Assembly (NCBI GenBank): GCA_949358305.1
Contig: OX442320.1
Coordinates: 5,162,259-5,226,258 of the forward strand
DNA from: Strigamia acuminata
Lineage: Eukaryota > Arthropoda > Chilopoda > Geophilomorpha > Linotaeniidae
DNA length: 64,000 nucleotides
Reading direction: 5' to 3'
In this document: piece by piece, positions 31,548 to 42,264 of the stretch
Numbering within the stretch: the first letter of the stretch is position 1
How the letters are laid out: each line of letters starts with the position of its first letter
Program-made: the position numbers and the translations under genes
The notes under the pieces: generated by a model
What the model was told of the DNA's origin: nothing
What the model saw: the letters and a program-made list of their open reading frames with translations, nothing else
Database searches by the model: none

Positions 31548-34500
31548 TTATTCACTAATATCAATTACATTAGCTTCTGTCATAAGAATGCAACGATCAC
31601 AAATAAACTGTTTTGTTTGAATGGCCTTCACATTCGTATTCTGTTTAACCAAACATGCTCTATGGAAATCTTCTTTGCATGTACAGCATTTTATAACCAT
31701 TCGAGTATTTCTTTTTTTCCTGCAATAACACATTACTCTGTCATGAACTGTTGTTTTAGGAGAGTCGTAAACTTCCCGACGTGTAAAGGGAAATAAGATG
31801 AATTTTTCATCTTGATGGGAAAATCTTTCAATCAAATGTGATCTTAGTCGAGCTTTATCAAATACGAAATTACTTGGATTTTCTTCATGACAAAGTAATA
31901 GTGAAATTGCTATAGCATGTAGGCCACAATCATGACCATTGTCCTGCTTCATAATATCATGAAAACGAAATGTCATTTGAAAAGAAGAATCTATAGTGCG
32001 GACCAAACTACTAGCAATGGATATATTATCAGGATTGATGTCAGAGTAGAGAGAATCATATACATCTACGAAAATCATACTATCATTAATGTGCCCAGCA
32101 ATAACATTCCAATGATTGCCATTAACATGGCAAATTTGGATAAAATCACCATTGCAAGGAGTAAATGCAGGTGGATTATATGCTGCAAACGTGGTTCTTT
32201 GGAGGCCTTGGGTCATTGGAAAATCTCGCTTTGTCATGCATGTTGCTGCGTACATGATAGATGCATCAAGCCAATCATCGCAGAGCAAAATATCTAAATG
32301 ACTTTGCTTCAGTTGGACCTCCGAGCATACTTCAACCCAATCAATATCTGGGTTGACAAGTTTTGTTTTGAATTTTTTTGCTGTACGCAGTGATGGTTTC
32401 GGCAGAGTCCTTTTTCTTCCTATTGCGGTTAGGATAGCACCTTTGGGACGACCTCTCACTTTTACTCTATCTGGAAAGCGTCCAACAACATCAAAAATAA
32501 TTTCATTTTCCAAGCCATCTGCATCTGAACATATGCCATGCTCTGAACGATTCACATCTGAACCTGTACCATTTTCTGGATTATTCACGTCTGGCTTTGA
32601 ACCGTCTTCTGGACCTACGCCATGTTCTGAACAATTCACATCTGAATCTGTAGCATTCTCCAGACCATTTACACTCGGATTAGAAGCACAATTTGTATCA
32701 TGGGTGGATATAATTTCAACTGCAACTACTTTTCGATTTTCAGCCCACAATGAATTAATTTCTTTAAGAAACTGCATTCTGTTCTTGAATTCTTCGCTGC
32801 TACAAGATTTCATCTTCTCTGATAAAGCATCTAACTGGGTTTTTGCTTCACTAAACTTCTGGGACTCAGTTAATGTATCGCTAGAACTATTAGTTACTCT
32901 CACTAACCCATCTGGCTTAACGATAGATGCTTCCTGGAACGATTCGTTCGAGTAACTACGCGTCCATCTTTGGGATACTAGACTAGGATCAAAGATTTCT
33001 AAATCCAAGTGCTTCCTAACTGAAAAGATATGACAACAAGGCAACTTTTTCATTGAAAAAAGACTGCAAGTACAACTACTTTCGGATGTCTCTGAAATAC
33101 GATGTGGAGGAATATTAACGGCAAACTTCCCATTAGACAAATTAGTGATAGTTTTACAGTTTTCACTTGTGACGTACTCTCCAACAATTATGTAACATGC
33201 AAATGGAGTTGCAGTGCTAGCAACAGAACTAACCACTGACATAGGTGCTGACGTTCTAAGCTGAGTAACTTTTAAACGCTGATTAAACGAAATCATATGA
33301 AGTTTATCCCACAAGTCACTCAAAAAAATCTTCAAATTTAAGTAAAATATGTCCAAGTATGAATAACGTTTGATTACCTTCTTTATCTTGTTGTTCATTG
33401 ACTCAATTCTGTTATTTGTAGTGTTGCCCAAGTTGTATGTCTGAATCCGACTGTACATTGACCAGCTTTCGCGGATCGCATACCAGCGGTCCAGAAAAAG
33501 GGGAAAGATGTTGTGGTTCGAAAATTTCTCTTCAAATTCAGAAAAACTTGCTTCAAAAGAACTGAGCTCATAAGCGTAGGCCATTTGTTCTAGTAATCGT
33601 TTCGCATCATCTGCCTTATCACTTGGAAATTTTTGATCATCAACCAAAGCCTTGAAATTTTTGAGAACATGAAACAAGCAAAGTTCATGTTTTGCTTGTG
33701 GAAAGTACTTTTCTATTAGAGAAATTTCAGTGAAATCTTTGTCTGTCATAAAAGAGATGGTTGTCGATGTACATGGATTTCTTTCCACAAGAGTGGCAAC
33801 AAAGAATTCAACATTTTCCTTCGTCTCGGCAGCAACAAGACCAAATGCCACTGGAATCGTGATATTATTACCATCAACAATGGATGCAATGTACAAGGGC
33901 ATGCGGCAGTTAACAAGGCAATATGTTGCATCCATAGAAATATGCTCAGGGTATCGTTCAAAAAGTGTACGCTGCCAAGAAAATTGGAAAAAGCAAACAC
34001 GAATTTCTGAATCCACTTCTAAAGTTGCAATGACCATTCCCTGGTCTTGCTTCTTGTCTAAACGTAAACTTGAAACAAATTTCTCTCCATCGTTTATGCC
34101 AGGCGGTCGGTTGGTAGACTCCAATTTAGCCCTTATATTGTGTACATCTTTCGATGTTGCAGAAACATTCCCCTTCTCTTTGACGAAATTTTTGACTGCA
34201 GAGACTGTTACTCCATGTTCGAGCAACAACATAGTATTGTCTTTAATGTGTTCTGTGTCCGAACGACTTTTTGAAAATGCCCAAGTACTTGTCCCATCTT
34301 CAAGCGTATTCTCAAGCAACCGTGGAATTTTATAACCCAATCCTCGCACTGCTCGATTAATCGAATATGATCTGTAAAGATCTGAACCCATTTCATGGGT
34401 GTGTGTGTTATCAAAGCTTCGAATAACAAACAAACTTTTTCGTTTATCCCAACCAACATGCAAGTGAGCAGAACAACCAGTCTTCAACGATTGTTGTTTT

Positions 34501-34793
34501 GGTCGCTTTCCTTTAGATGTTGAATTGTTACAACCAGCATGCGCACATTCGAATCTACAAAAGTAGTATCCAATGGAAAGTGGGAGTTTGCAAACACCAG
34601 GTCGCAGATTCTCTTTCTCAATACTGCGAGAACTTTGAATCACAAAAAGTGGACTGCTAGTAGAATCGCAGAACTTTTCGAATGCATCTGCAAATTCGTT
34701 CCAAGTATTAAAAACAGATAATGCTGTAAATTCTTTCTCAACGGTAGGGAAATATAATTCATCAATTTCGGTTTCCATAGTATTAAAATTCAA
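31548..34793 (-). CDS. MULE transposase fused to SWIM finger, Ulp1-type protease and PHD finger
   Basis: This is an intronless 1081-aa ORF. Residues 75-135 hold a zinc-binding WRKY/FLYWCH-like cluster (C79, C83, C88, C107, HTH at 131-133). Residues 270-470 are a MULE transposase: D288 (SMDATY), D351 (FMTDKD), CLFH at 372-375 and E464 (NNRIESMNNK), a plausible DDE triad. A SWIM finger is C574, C576, C586, H588. An acidic repeat (about 705-765) and an RGRPKG AT-hook (780-785) follow. Residues 835-990 are a C48 (Ulp1/SENP) protease with H894 (NHW), D913 (YDS), Q950 and C956 (HDCGLHA). Residues 1022-1068 are a PHD finger (C1022, C1024, C1036, C1039, H1044, C1047, C1065, C1068). The TAA stop lies inside an AATAAA signal (31547-31552). 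Starts at residue 1 or 6 are possible. Confidence 0.95.
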   Translation of the reverse strand: MNFNTMETEIDELYFPTVEKEFTALSVFNTWNEFADAFEKFCDSTSSPLFVIQSSRSIEKENLRPGVCKLPLSIGYYFCRFECAHAGCNNSTSKGKRPKQQSLKTGCSAHLHVGWDKRKSLFVIRSFDNTHTHEMGSDLYRSYSINRAVRGLGYKIPRLLENTLEDGTSTWAFSKSRSDTEHIKDNTMLLLEHGVTVSAVKNFVKEKGNVSATSKDVHNIRAKLESTNRPPGINDGEKFVSSLRLDKKQDQGMVIATLEVDSEIRVCFFQFSWQRTLFERYPEHISMDATYCLVNCRMPLYIASIVDGNNITIPVAFGLVAAETKENVEFFVATLVERNPCTSTTISFMTDKDFTEISLIEKYFPQAKHELCLFHVLKNFKALVDDQKFPSDKADDAKRLLEQMAYAYELSSFEASFSEFEEKFSNHNIFPLFLDRWYAIRESWSMYSRIQTYNLGNTTNNRIESMNNKIKKVIKRYSYLDIFYLNLKIFLSDLWDKLHMISFNQRLKVTQLRTSAPMSVVSSVASTATPFACYIIVGEYVTSENCKTITNLSNGKFAVNIPPHRISETSESSCTCSLFSMKKLPCCHIFSVRKHLDLEIFDPSLVSQRWTRSYSNESFQEASIVKPDGLVRVTNSSSDTLTESQKFSEAKTQLDALSEKMKSCSSEEFKNRMQFLKEINSLWAENRKVVAVEIISTHDTNCASNPSVNGLENATDSDVNCSEHGVGPEDGSKPDVNNPENGTGSDVNRSEHGICSDADGLENEIIFDVVGRFPDRVKVRGRPKGAILTAIGRKRTLPKPSLRTAKKFKTKLVNPDIDWVEVCSEVQLKQSHLDILLCDDWLDASIMYAATCMTKRDFPMTQGLQRTTFAAYNPPAFTPCNGDFIQICHVNGNHWNVIAGHINDSMIFVDVYDSLYSDINPDNISIASSLVRTIDSSFQMTFRFHDIMKQDNGHDCGLHAIAISLLLCHEENPSNFVFDKARLRSHLIERFSHQDEKFILFPFTRREVYDSPKTTVHDRVMCYCRKKRNTRMVIKCCTCKEDFHRACLVKQNTNVKAIQTKQFICDRCILMTEANVIDISE

Positions 34794-34827
34794 ATGTATT
34801 CAATAGAAATACCGAAATTCAGAACTT

Positions 34828-35098
34828 CAAGTGAGATGTTACAAGTTTATTACTGTAAACTATCACAAACACACCATTCAGTTAAGATCCAACAAGTGAG
34901 ATGTTACAAGTTTATTACTGTAAACTATCACAAACACACCATTTAGTTAGGATCCAACAAGTGAGATGTTACAAGTTTATTACTGTAAACTATCACAAAC
35001 ACACCGTTCGTTAGAATTCAACAAGTGAGATGTTACAAGTTTCAGGTATATTACTGTAAACTATCACAAACACACCGTTCAGTTAGAATCCAATCCAA
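34828..35098. repeat. 65-bp tandem repeat upstream of the transposase ORF
   Basis: Four near-identical copies (anchors 34828, 34893, 34958, 35022) and a partial fifth of a unit containing CAAGTGAGATGTTACAAGTT and ACTATCACAAACACACC. It lies between the transposase start and the right TIR, so it is probably promoter or subterminal sequence. Confidence 0.92.
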
Positions 35099-35145
35099 CA
35101 AGTGATCTTTGTTACAAATTCATCTCTTTATATATCTCAACTCCA

Positions 35146-35386
35146 CCCCCACGTCATTGGTTCGTTTCGCTTTTCTCGTTTTCACGTTCTCGCTACGTTC
35201 CCGTCCTCCCGTCCTCGGCAACCCGAAACTTCACATAGCGCGTTTTTGGCGCACCATACCATAGCCGGCCGAATGATGGCTGTTTGTGGAAATAGCCGGC
35301 CCAGTGACGGCCATCTATTCCCACAAACGTTTGTGGAAATAGACACATGTCTATTCCCACAAACGTTTGTGGGAATAGACAATGCG
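35146..35386 (-). repeat. MULE terminal inverted repeat, right
   Basis: This is the reverse-complement partner of 31278-31508, with a small insertion near 35168 and few substitutions. It carries the same palindromes (35352-35377 is the outer one). Confidence 0.92.
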
Positions 35387-35399
35387 TTAATAAATTAGA

Positions 35400-35860
35400 A
35401 CAAATTTTAACCTTTTTTGACAAATTTTAATAAATCCTAACAAATTTTAACCCTTTTTGACAAATTTTAACACAAATTAAGTATTTTAGACAAATTTAAC
35501 AAAAGTTAAGTAATTTAGGCACATTTTAAAGATTTTAGTCAAATTTCCAGACAAACTTTAAACGAAATTTCGCCATTTGACAAATTTTAAATAAATTCTG
35601 GATATTTTTAACGGTTCGGTAACCGTAAACTTACAATAAATACCACGAGAGCGCGACACATTATATTGAAGCACGAAACTCAAAGTTAATGCTACAGAAA
35701 TGCGTTGGATATGAATAAATGATTGTTTATGTTACCAATATTTTGGATGAATTAAACAAATATCGATTCGATAGACTTGATATTGATATTCTATAACACA
35801 GAATTGGATACTTTACACAATATTCCACCAAGTGTCTCTTCGCGAGAATGCATTATGTAA
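35400..35860. other. Flank of the MULE, short degenerate repeats
   Basis: GACAAATTTTAA-type units to about 35600, then unremarkable AT-rich DNA. The same GACAAACTTTAATAAATG sequence borders the other side of the MULE, suggesting that the element landed inside this degenerate array. Confidence 0.5.
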
Positions 35861-35864
35861 TTTA

Positions 35865-36345
35865 ATGATTTTTAAATTCAATGATTTTTGAATTCAATAA
35901 TTTTTGAATTCAATAATTTTTGAATTCAATGATTTTTGAATTTAGTGGTTTTTGAATTCAATAATTTTTGAATTTAATGGTTTTTGAATTTAATGGTTTT
36001 TGAATTCAATGGATTTTTAAATGTAATGATTTTTGAATTCAATGATTTTTGAATTCAGTAATTTTTAAATTCAGTGATTTTTGAATTCAATGATTTTTGA
36101 ATTCAAGATTTTTGAATTTAATGGTTTTTGAATTCAATGGATTTTTAAATGTAATAATTTTTGAATTCAATAATTTCTGAATTTAATGATTTTTGAATTT
36201 AATGCTGTTTGAATTCAATGGTATTTGAATTCAATGGTTTTTGAATTCAATGGATTTTTAAATGTAATGATTTTTGAATTCAATGATTTTTGAATTCAGT
36301 GATTTTTGAATTTAATAATTTCTGAATTCAATAATTTTCAAACAA
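35865..36345. repeat. 16-bp minisatellite
   Basis: About thirty copies of TTTGAATTCAATGATT with variants. EcoRI-like GAATTC occurs in most units. Confidence 0.88.
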
Positions 36346-36359
36346 TTTAATAAAATAAT

Positions 36360-36860
36360 TTTAATGAAAACAACCATTCCATCAAAATGATTACAATTTT
36401 GACATTTGTGAAACATACTGTATTTTTGAAGCGCTCCAGTCGAACTACTTTTGGTGTAAGCGTCGTAATTGAGAAGGAGTGCGGCCACCAATCACCTAAT
36501 CTAATTCAAGTAGTTTTAAAAATTCAACGGCGCTTCCAGCCCAATATTCCCGTTCAATGGAAAGTGTCAATCTCGTCGGACGAGCGAGCGACTTGGGATG
36601 CTGTGTCCACAGTTCACACGCAAGCAAACAGTCGCCATTTCCACGAGCATCGCGCCAATACCAATGAGTGTTCCGACATCCACTTAATGAGACGCGTGAT
36701 TTGACCCTGGAGGAAAGCCAATAATCAGAAAACCTCGAGAATTACATTTTGTCGCACCGAATGTCACAAAAAACGAAAAATCCTTCAGATTTTCCTACAA
36801 GTTGCGCTATTGATCGAGGTCGGGCACGTTCGACTAAATCCTTGTGTCTGCTCTCATTTC
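36360..36860. other. Unassigned moderate-GC interval
   Basis: The composition is closer to exons than to the flanking arrays, and an open frame exists at 36387-36704, but I recognise no domain. It could contain a 5' untranslated exon of the THSD7-like gene. There is no direct support for that. Confidence 0.2.
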
Positions 36861-36864
36861 TGGT

Positions 36865-37295
36865 TATGAAATCAGAAAATCAGCCACAAAACCGCTAAAT
36901 CAACTGCAAATCTATGAAATCAGCTGCACATCCATGAAATCAGCCGGAAATCCATGAAATCAGCTGGAAATCCATGAAATCAGCTGCAAATCCATGAAAT
37001 CAGCTGCAAATCCATGAAATCAGCTGCAAATCCATGAAATCAGCTGCAAATCCATAAAATCAGCTGCAAATCCATGAAATCAGCTTCAAATCCATCAAAT
37101 CAGCTGCAAATCCATGAAATCAGCTTCAAATCCATCAAATCAGCTTCAAATCAGCTTCAAATCCATCAAATCAGCTTCAAATCCATCAAATCAGCTTCAA
37201 ATCCATCAAATCAGCTTCAAATCCATCAAATCATAGCAAATCAGCTTCAAATTCATCAAATCATAGCAAATCAGCTGTAAATCCAGTAAAAATTT
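36865..37295. repeat. 20-bp minisatellite
   Basis: About twenty copies of AAATCAGCTGCAAATCCATG, shifting to an AGCTTCAAATCCATCAAATC form in the right half. Confidence 0.9.
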
Positions 37296-37609
37296 TTTTA
37301 GATCAAAGCTTATTGCAAATCTCAGAAAATCCTTTGATTCAGTTTGGTGATTTATAAATCTACATGCTACGATTCACGTATTCACCATCTCAGAATAAAC
37401 TCGACATTTTTTATGACTATTTTTATGAGTGCCATCTTTGAGTGATGACCATACATATTCTCAGTCATTTTATGTCTTTCATTTTGCAATAATTTGAATT
37501 TTTATTTATTTATCTATTGTTTTTATTGACTTCTTCTGCTTATCACTTCCCCATGTCATTACTGCCTTCAAAAACCGAGCGAGGGAAAAAGATAAGAGAG
37601 AAAAATGTC

Positions 37610-38400
37610 ACCAATACGCAAATAAAATCCAAACAAAAGCGAAATAAATTTCACAAAACCGACAAAAGTTTTACAAAATCGACCAAAATGTCACAAAATC
37701 CACCAAAATCGACCAAAATGTCACAAAATCCACCAAAATCGACCAAAATGTTACAAAATTGACCAAAATGTTACAAAATCGACCAAAATGACACAGAATC
37801 GACAAAAATGTCACCAAAATGTCATAAAATCGACCAAAATGACACAGAATCGACAAAAATGTCATCAAATAAACAAAAATGTCACCAAATTGACAAAAAT
37901 GTCACAAAATCGTTACAAAAACGTCACAAAGGCCACACAAAACCGACAAAAAGTCACAAAGTCTAAACAAAACCGACATTAACGACACAAAATGCAAACA
38001 AAACCGACAAAAGCGTCACAAAACCGACAAAAGCGTCACAAAACCGACAAAAAAGTCACAAAACCGACCAAAATGTCACAAAACCGACCAAAATGTCACA
38101 AAATCGTCAAAAATGTCACCAAATCGACAAAAATCTCACAAAATCAACAAGTTACAAATCGTTACAAAATCGACAAAAACGTCAAAAGTCCACACAAATC
38201 CGACAAAAAAACCACAAAATCCACACAAAACCGACAAAAATGTCAAAAAATCCAAACGAAACGAACAAAAACGTCACAAAACCAAACAAAAACGAGCAAA
38301 AACGTCTCCAAATCAACCCAAAACAAACAAAAACGTGACAAAACCAATCACAATTGAAAAATCAAAACGAATCCATCCAACCAACCAACCAAACCGACCA
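37610..38400. repeat. ACAAAATCGACCAAAATGTC-type degenerate array
   Basis: About forty degenerate units of about 18-24 bp. The long lysine/asparagine/threonine-rich open frames here are repeat artefacts. Confidence 0.85.
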
Positions 38401-38439
38401 CCAAACGTCCATAAATCCAGCTACCAGCAACCCTCTTAA

Positions 38440-38960
38440 AACACGACACCATCACACCCAATTACAAGCAAAACGAAAAACAAACGTCGTCGCATGACCC
38501 ATTACTCACGGTCACCCATGGCTGCAAAATGGCTAATCACTCTGCACGGGGGCCCACTTTGTCCACCCCAGTCAAAGGCAAAGCCAAAGGCCAGTCGTGA
38601 CACTACACAGAGCACGAGGACGGGCTGAAGTGAAAAGAGGGGCAGTGAAAGAGCGGGGGTCTGGATGTGGAGAATGCAGAACGTGCTGTACGAATGGGAG
38701 ATTACGAGTGCCGAGCGCCGAGATATTTTTCGTGTTTTCGAGTGCTTTGGCTTTAAATTTGAACCGGTTGGCCGTGTGATGTGTAATTTAATTGAAACGG
38801 AATAGGCTTATTCAATTAACAGAGTTGGTCGGGGTTAATAATTAAAATGCGAGGTGGAGGCGGGCAAGTGGATTTGCTGCAAGGGGACGAGGTACGTAAT
38901 TGTTTTGCACTTTGCGCTCGTCAACAATGCGTTTTTCTATTTGGTTTTAAACTGTGCGCT
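38440..38960. other. Unassigned GC-richer interval
   Basis: There is no recognisable protein signature. The composition resembles a promoter or untranslated exon. Nothing more can be supported. Confidence 0.2.
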
Positions 38961-38964
38961 TGTT

Positions 38965-39560
38965 GAAGGGGTTTTTTTTTTTTTTTAAATAATGCATTTT
39001 TTGGGGTTTTTAAACAATGCATTTTTGGATTTTTTTTTCTTTGAAACTATGCATTTTTGGTTTTTTTTTCTTTCAAACAATGCATTTTTTGGATTTTTCT
39101 AAACAATGCAGTTTTGATTTTTTTTCTTTAAAACAATGCATTTTTTGGATTTTTCTAAACAACGCAGTTTTGAATTTTTTTCTTTAAAACAATGCATTTC
39201 TGGATTTTTTTCTTTCAAACAATGCATTTTTGGATTTTTCTTTCAAACAATACATTTTTGGATTTTTCTTTTAAACAATGCATTTTTGGATTTTTCTAAA
39301 CAATGCATTTTTGGATTTTTCGAAACAATGCATTTTTGGATTTTTCTAAACAATGCATTTTTGGATTTTTCTTTAAAACAATGCATTTTTGAATTGTTCT
39401 TTAAAACAATGCACTTTTGAATTTTTCTTTAAAACAATGCTTTTTTAGATTTTCTAAATAATAAAATTTTGGATTTTAAAACAATCTATTTTACGATCTA
39501 TTCCAAACAATGCACCTTTGAATTCATTTCTAAACAATACATTTTGCATCATCTTCTTTC
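38965..39560. repeat. Minisatellite of about 25 bp
   Basis: Units of AAACAATGCATTTTTGGATT followed by TTTCT. Related TGCATTTT cores reappear at 41860-42250 and 43390-43700. Confidence 0.88.
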
Positions 39561-40225
39561 CAACAATGTATTTTAAATTCTTAACAATTAAATCCATCAT
39601 TCCAACAATTGACAACAAACAACAAAACAATGAAAAAATTCAAAATCCACAACAAACTTTCCAAACCACCACTCAACAATACCAAATCTCTTTCCTAACC
39701 CACCGAAAAACTTCTCCGCTCCTTCCCTTTGATTGACCGCTATTTCTACACTCTGTCAACAATCCTTTTGTCGACACAACAATTTACCATTAATTATTAT
39801 TAAAAAAAATAATCTGAAAAAAAATAAAACTAACATTTTGTCGACTAAATGACCTCTTGTCGATTGACCAACTAATTCCACCATGCTTTAAAAACAATGC
39901 CAAATATTTGTCTAATAAAAACCATTCTAGATGCTTCAAGTGTCTAACCTAGAGTATATTGAAGACAATTTGTTATGACATTTTTCTTACCTTGCTTCAA
40001 GCTTCCCTCAATTGCTGTTGCACACTAATCTGGTTTTCAGCTAGACTGTGTTGGCTATGGGTTCTCACCTTTGCTCCACCCCCACATCTTTTCCACTCCC
40101 CCTATGCAAAAAGGAGGGGCCTGGACTCAACTGGCCTAGTTCCCTACAAATATTAAAACAAAAATAAAATTTTAAGTTAGAAAAAATTTTAAATTAAAAA
40201 AAAAAGAACTTATCTGCATTTTATG
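39561..40225. other. No recognised feature
   Basis: AT-rich sequence with A-homopolymers. I see no gene or repeat of note. Confidence 0.4.
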
Positions 40226-40229
40226 GATT

Positions 40230-40620
40230 AATGTATTTTTATTTTTTAGACTTTTTTTGGTAAAAATTGCATTTTAAAGACATTTTGGTCTAAAAAACGG
40301 ACTTTAAAGACATTTTGGCCTAAAAAAATGAATTTTAAAGACTTTTGGTCTAAAAAATAAATTTTTAAGACATTTTGGCCTAAAAAATGAATATTAAAGA
40401 CATTTTGGTCTAAAAAATAAATTTTTAAGACATTTTGGCCTAAAAAATAAATTTTAAAAAATTTTTTAAAAATTTTTTTGGGGTCTAAAACTGTATTTTA
40501 TACAGAGTTATGCATTCAAATTTTTTTTTGGGTCTAAAACCACATTTTAAAGACTTTTTAAAGACATATTAAAAACACAAAGACTTTTTAGTCTAAAATA
40601 ATGCATTTCATAGACAAAAA
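40230..40620. repeat. Minisatellite of about 30 bp
   Basis: Units of AAGACATTTTGGTCTAAAAA followed by ATGAATTTTA. A related array, with TTTTAGACTTTTTGTCTGAA, is found at 41860-42250. Confidence 0.85.
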
Positions 40621-41221
40621 AATCCAAATTTAAGTGCAAATAACAAATTTAGAAAAATAAAAATAAAAATAAAATTTCATAAATTAAGCAATTATGCAAA
40701 ATTCCACCAAACAAAAAAAATTGCATGGAATTTTTCAATTTCCCAACCCCCCCCCCCCCCAAAAAAAAAATTCCTATCTCTATGAATATTAATAAATTCA
40801 GCAATAAACCCCATAATTGAGCAACAACACTACCAAAATGTCCAATGACCCACTTCACCCATTGAACTCCATCCTGGTTATTATACGAAAACAAACATTA
40901 AAAGAGTTCTTTATCCAGCCAGAAAAAAACCCTTTCACTTTGAATTTCCACACTCCACCAGCATTGGAAATTGCACCCACCTGGTGGGGGGATACAGAGA
41001 GGGGGTCAGGAAAGGTAGGCCAAAGTACAAACTGCATGGAGATCCTTTTGGACAAAGAAAAGCTTCTTCCTCTTCTTTATAAATACCAGAAATCTGAGAA
41101 TAGGACCCAGGAAATGCCCGGTTTGCCATTCAAATTGCACAGCTGCAAAAAGGACAGCATACGTAGGCCTGTGCGATATATCGCAGTGCGATTTCTCAAT
41201 TTGACTATCGCATATTGATTA

Positions 41222-41320
41222 TTCTCGGGATTGGTTGAATCCAGTCACATGACACTTCAAGTAATCGACTAATCAAAGTAATCAAAGTAATCAACTAATC
41301 ACTCATTTAATGAAACCCCT
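41222..41320. repeat. Dispersed repeat copy B (inverted partner of 5527-5620)
   Basis: GTTGAATCCAGTCACATGAC and AAGTAATCGACTAATCAAAG occur in the same order as in the reverse complement of copy A, with one extra AAAGTAATC unit. GCGATATATCGC-like sequence lies just left (41172-41190). Confidence 0.7.
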
Positions 41321-41859
41321 TATATTAATCGATAATTGCATTTAAACTACTCAAGCGATATAAGACGATATATTTATTTCGACGATTTGCGATATTGCAA
41401 AGAAAATGGATTTTTATAGAAAAAAATTTTTTTAATTATATTTTTATATTTTCTCTTAAATTTTGATGGAGACAGTTGTTATTTGTATTTGGAATGAATT
41501 ATTGAATTTTTATTTTATTTTTGTTACTTTTGTTTGTTTGTTTGGAGTTGGGAATAAGGTTTAAAAAGTGTGGTAAATATTTGATGGTTTGTAGTTTTAT
41601 TTTGTATTGAAATTGATCGGGGTGTTTTAAAATGCAATTGTGTGGAGGGTTTTAAATGTGTTGGTGTTGATCATGGCCACTGAGAGTTCGAAATGGAGTT
41701 TTTCTTTTTTGAAGGTAACAATGGGAAAAGGGATAAAAATGGAGTTTGGGTTAGATTTTGTGTGAAAGATTTATTTGACTTATAAAATAGATTTTTTTTT
41801 AGATTAAATAAAACTAAATAAAAATAATTTTTTTTAGACTGAAAATGTTTAGTTTGTGT

Positions 41860-42260
41860 ACAATAATGCATTTTTTAGACAGAAAATGTCACTATTGTGT
41901 AGAATAATGCATTTTTTGGCAAAAAGTACATAATTTTTAGACAGATAAATGCATTTTTAGTATAAACATGAATTTTAAAAGACCTTTATGGTCTAAAAAA
42001 GCATTTTGAAGACACTTTTAGTCTAGAAAAATGCAATTTAAAGACACTTTAATTCTAGAAAAATAAAATTTAAAGACAATTTTAGACTTTTTGTCTGAAA
42101 AAAGTGCATTTTAACAACTATTTAAGCCTAAAAATGCATTTTAAACACTTTTTTAGTCTAGAAAAATGCAATTTAGAGACAATTTTAGACTTTTTGTCTG
42201 AAAAAAGTGGATTTTAACAACTATTTAAGTCCAGTCTAGAAAAACCCATTTCATAACCAA
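41860..42260. repeat. Degenerate AAATGCATTTT/TTTAGAC array
   Basis: Units of about 30-40 bp combine AAAAATGCATTTTAAA and GACAATTTTAGACTTTTTGT. Confidence 0.75.
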
Positions 42261-42264
42261 AAAC

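Larger units (their letters stand above)
31278..35386 (-). mobile_element. Autonomous Mutator-like (MULE) DNA transposon, about 4.1 kb
   Basis: TIRs of about 231 and 241 bp bound a single 1081-codon transposase ORF. TTAATAAAT stands directly outside both edges (31269-31277 and 35387-35395), a 9-bp duplication as expected for Mutator. Both TIRs begin with nine poorly matching bases, then TATTCCCACAAACG. Near identity of the TIRs and an undamaged ORF suggest recent activity (inference). The element sits just upstream of the THSD7-like start codon, with both reading in the same direction. Confidence 0.92.

Noticed and set aside
32353-32955. 200-codon plus-strand frame
   Set aside because: Shadow of the MULE transposase ORF on the opposite strand; it has no domain of its own.
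33730-34335. 201-codon plus-strand frame
   Set aside because: Also a shadow of the transposase; the minus strand has the motifs.
36865-37295. Regular repeats that might suggest a CRISPR array
   Set aside because: Head-to-tail units without unique spacers, in a eukaryotic genome; it is a minisatellite.
37517-38439. Lys/Asn/Thr/Gln-rich open frames
   Set aside because: Reading frames through the ACAAAATCGACC degenerate array.
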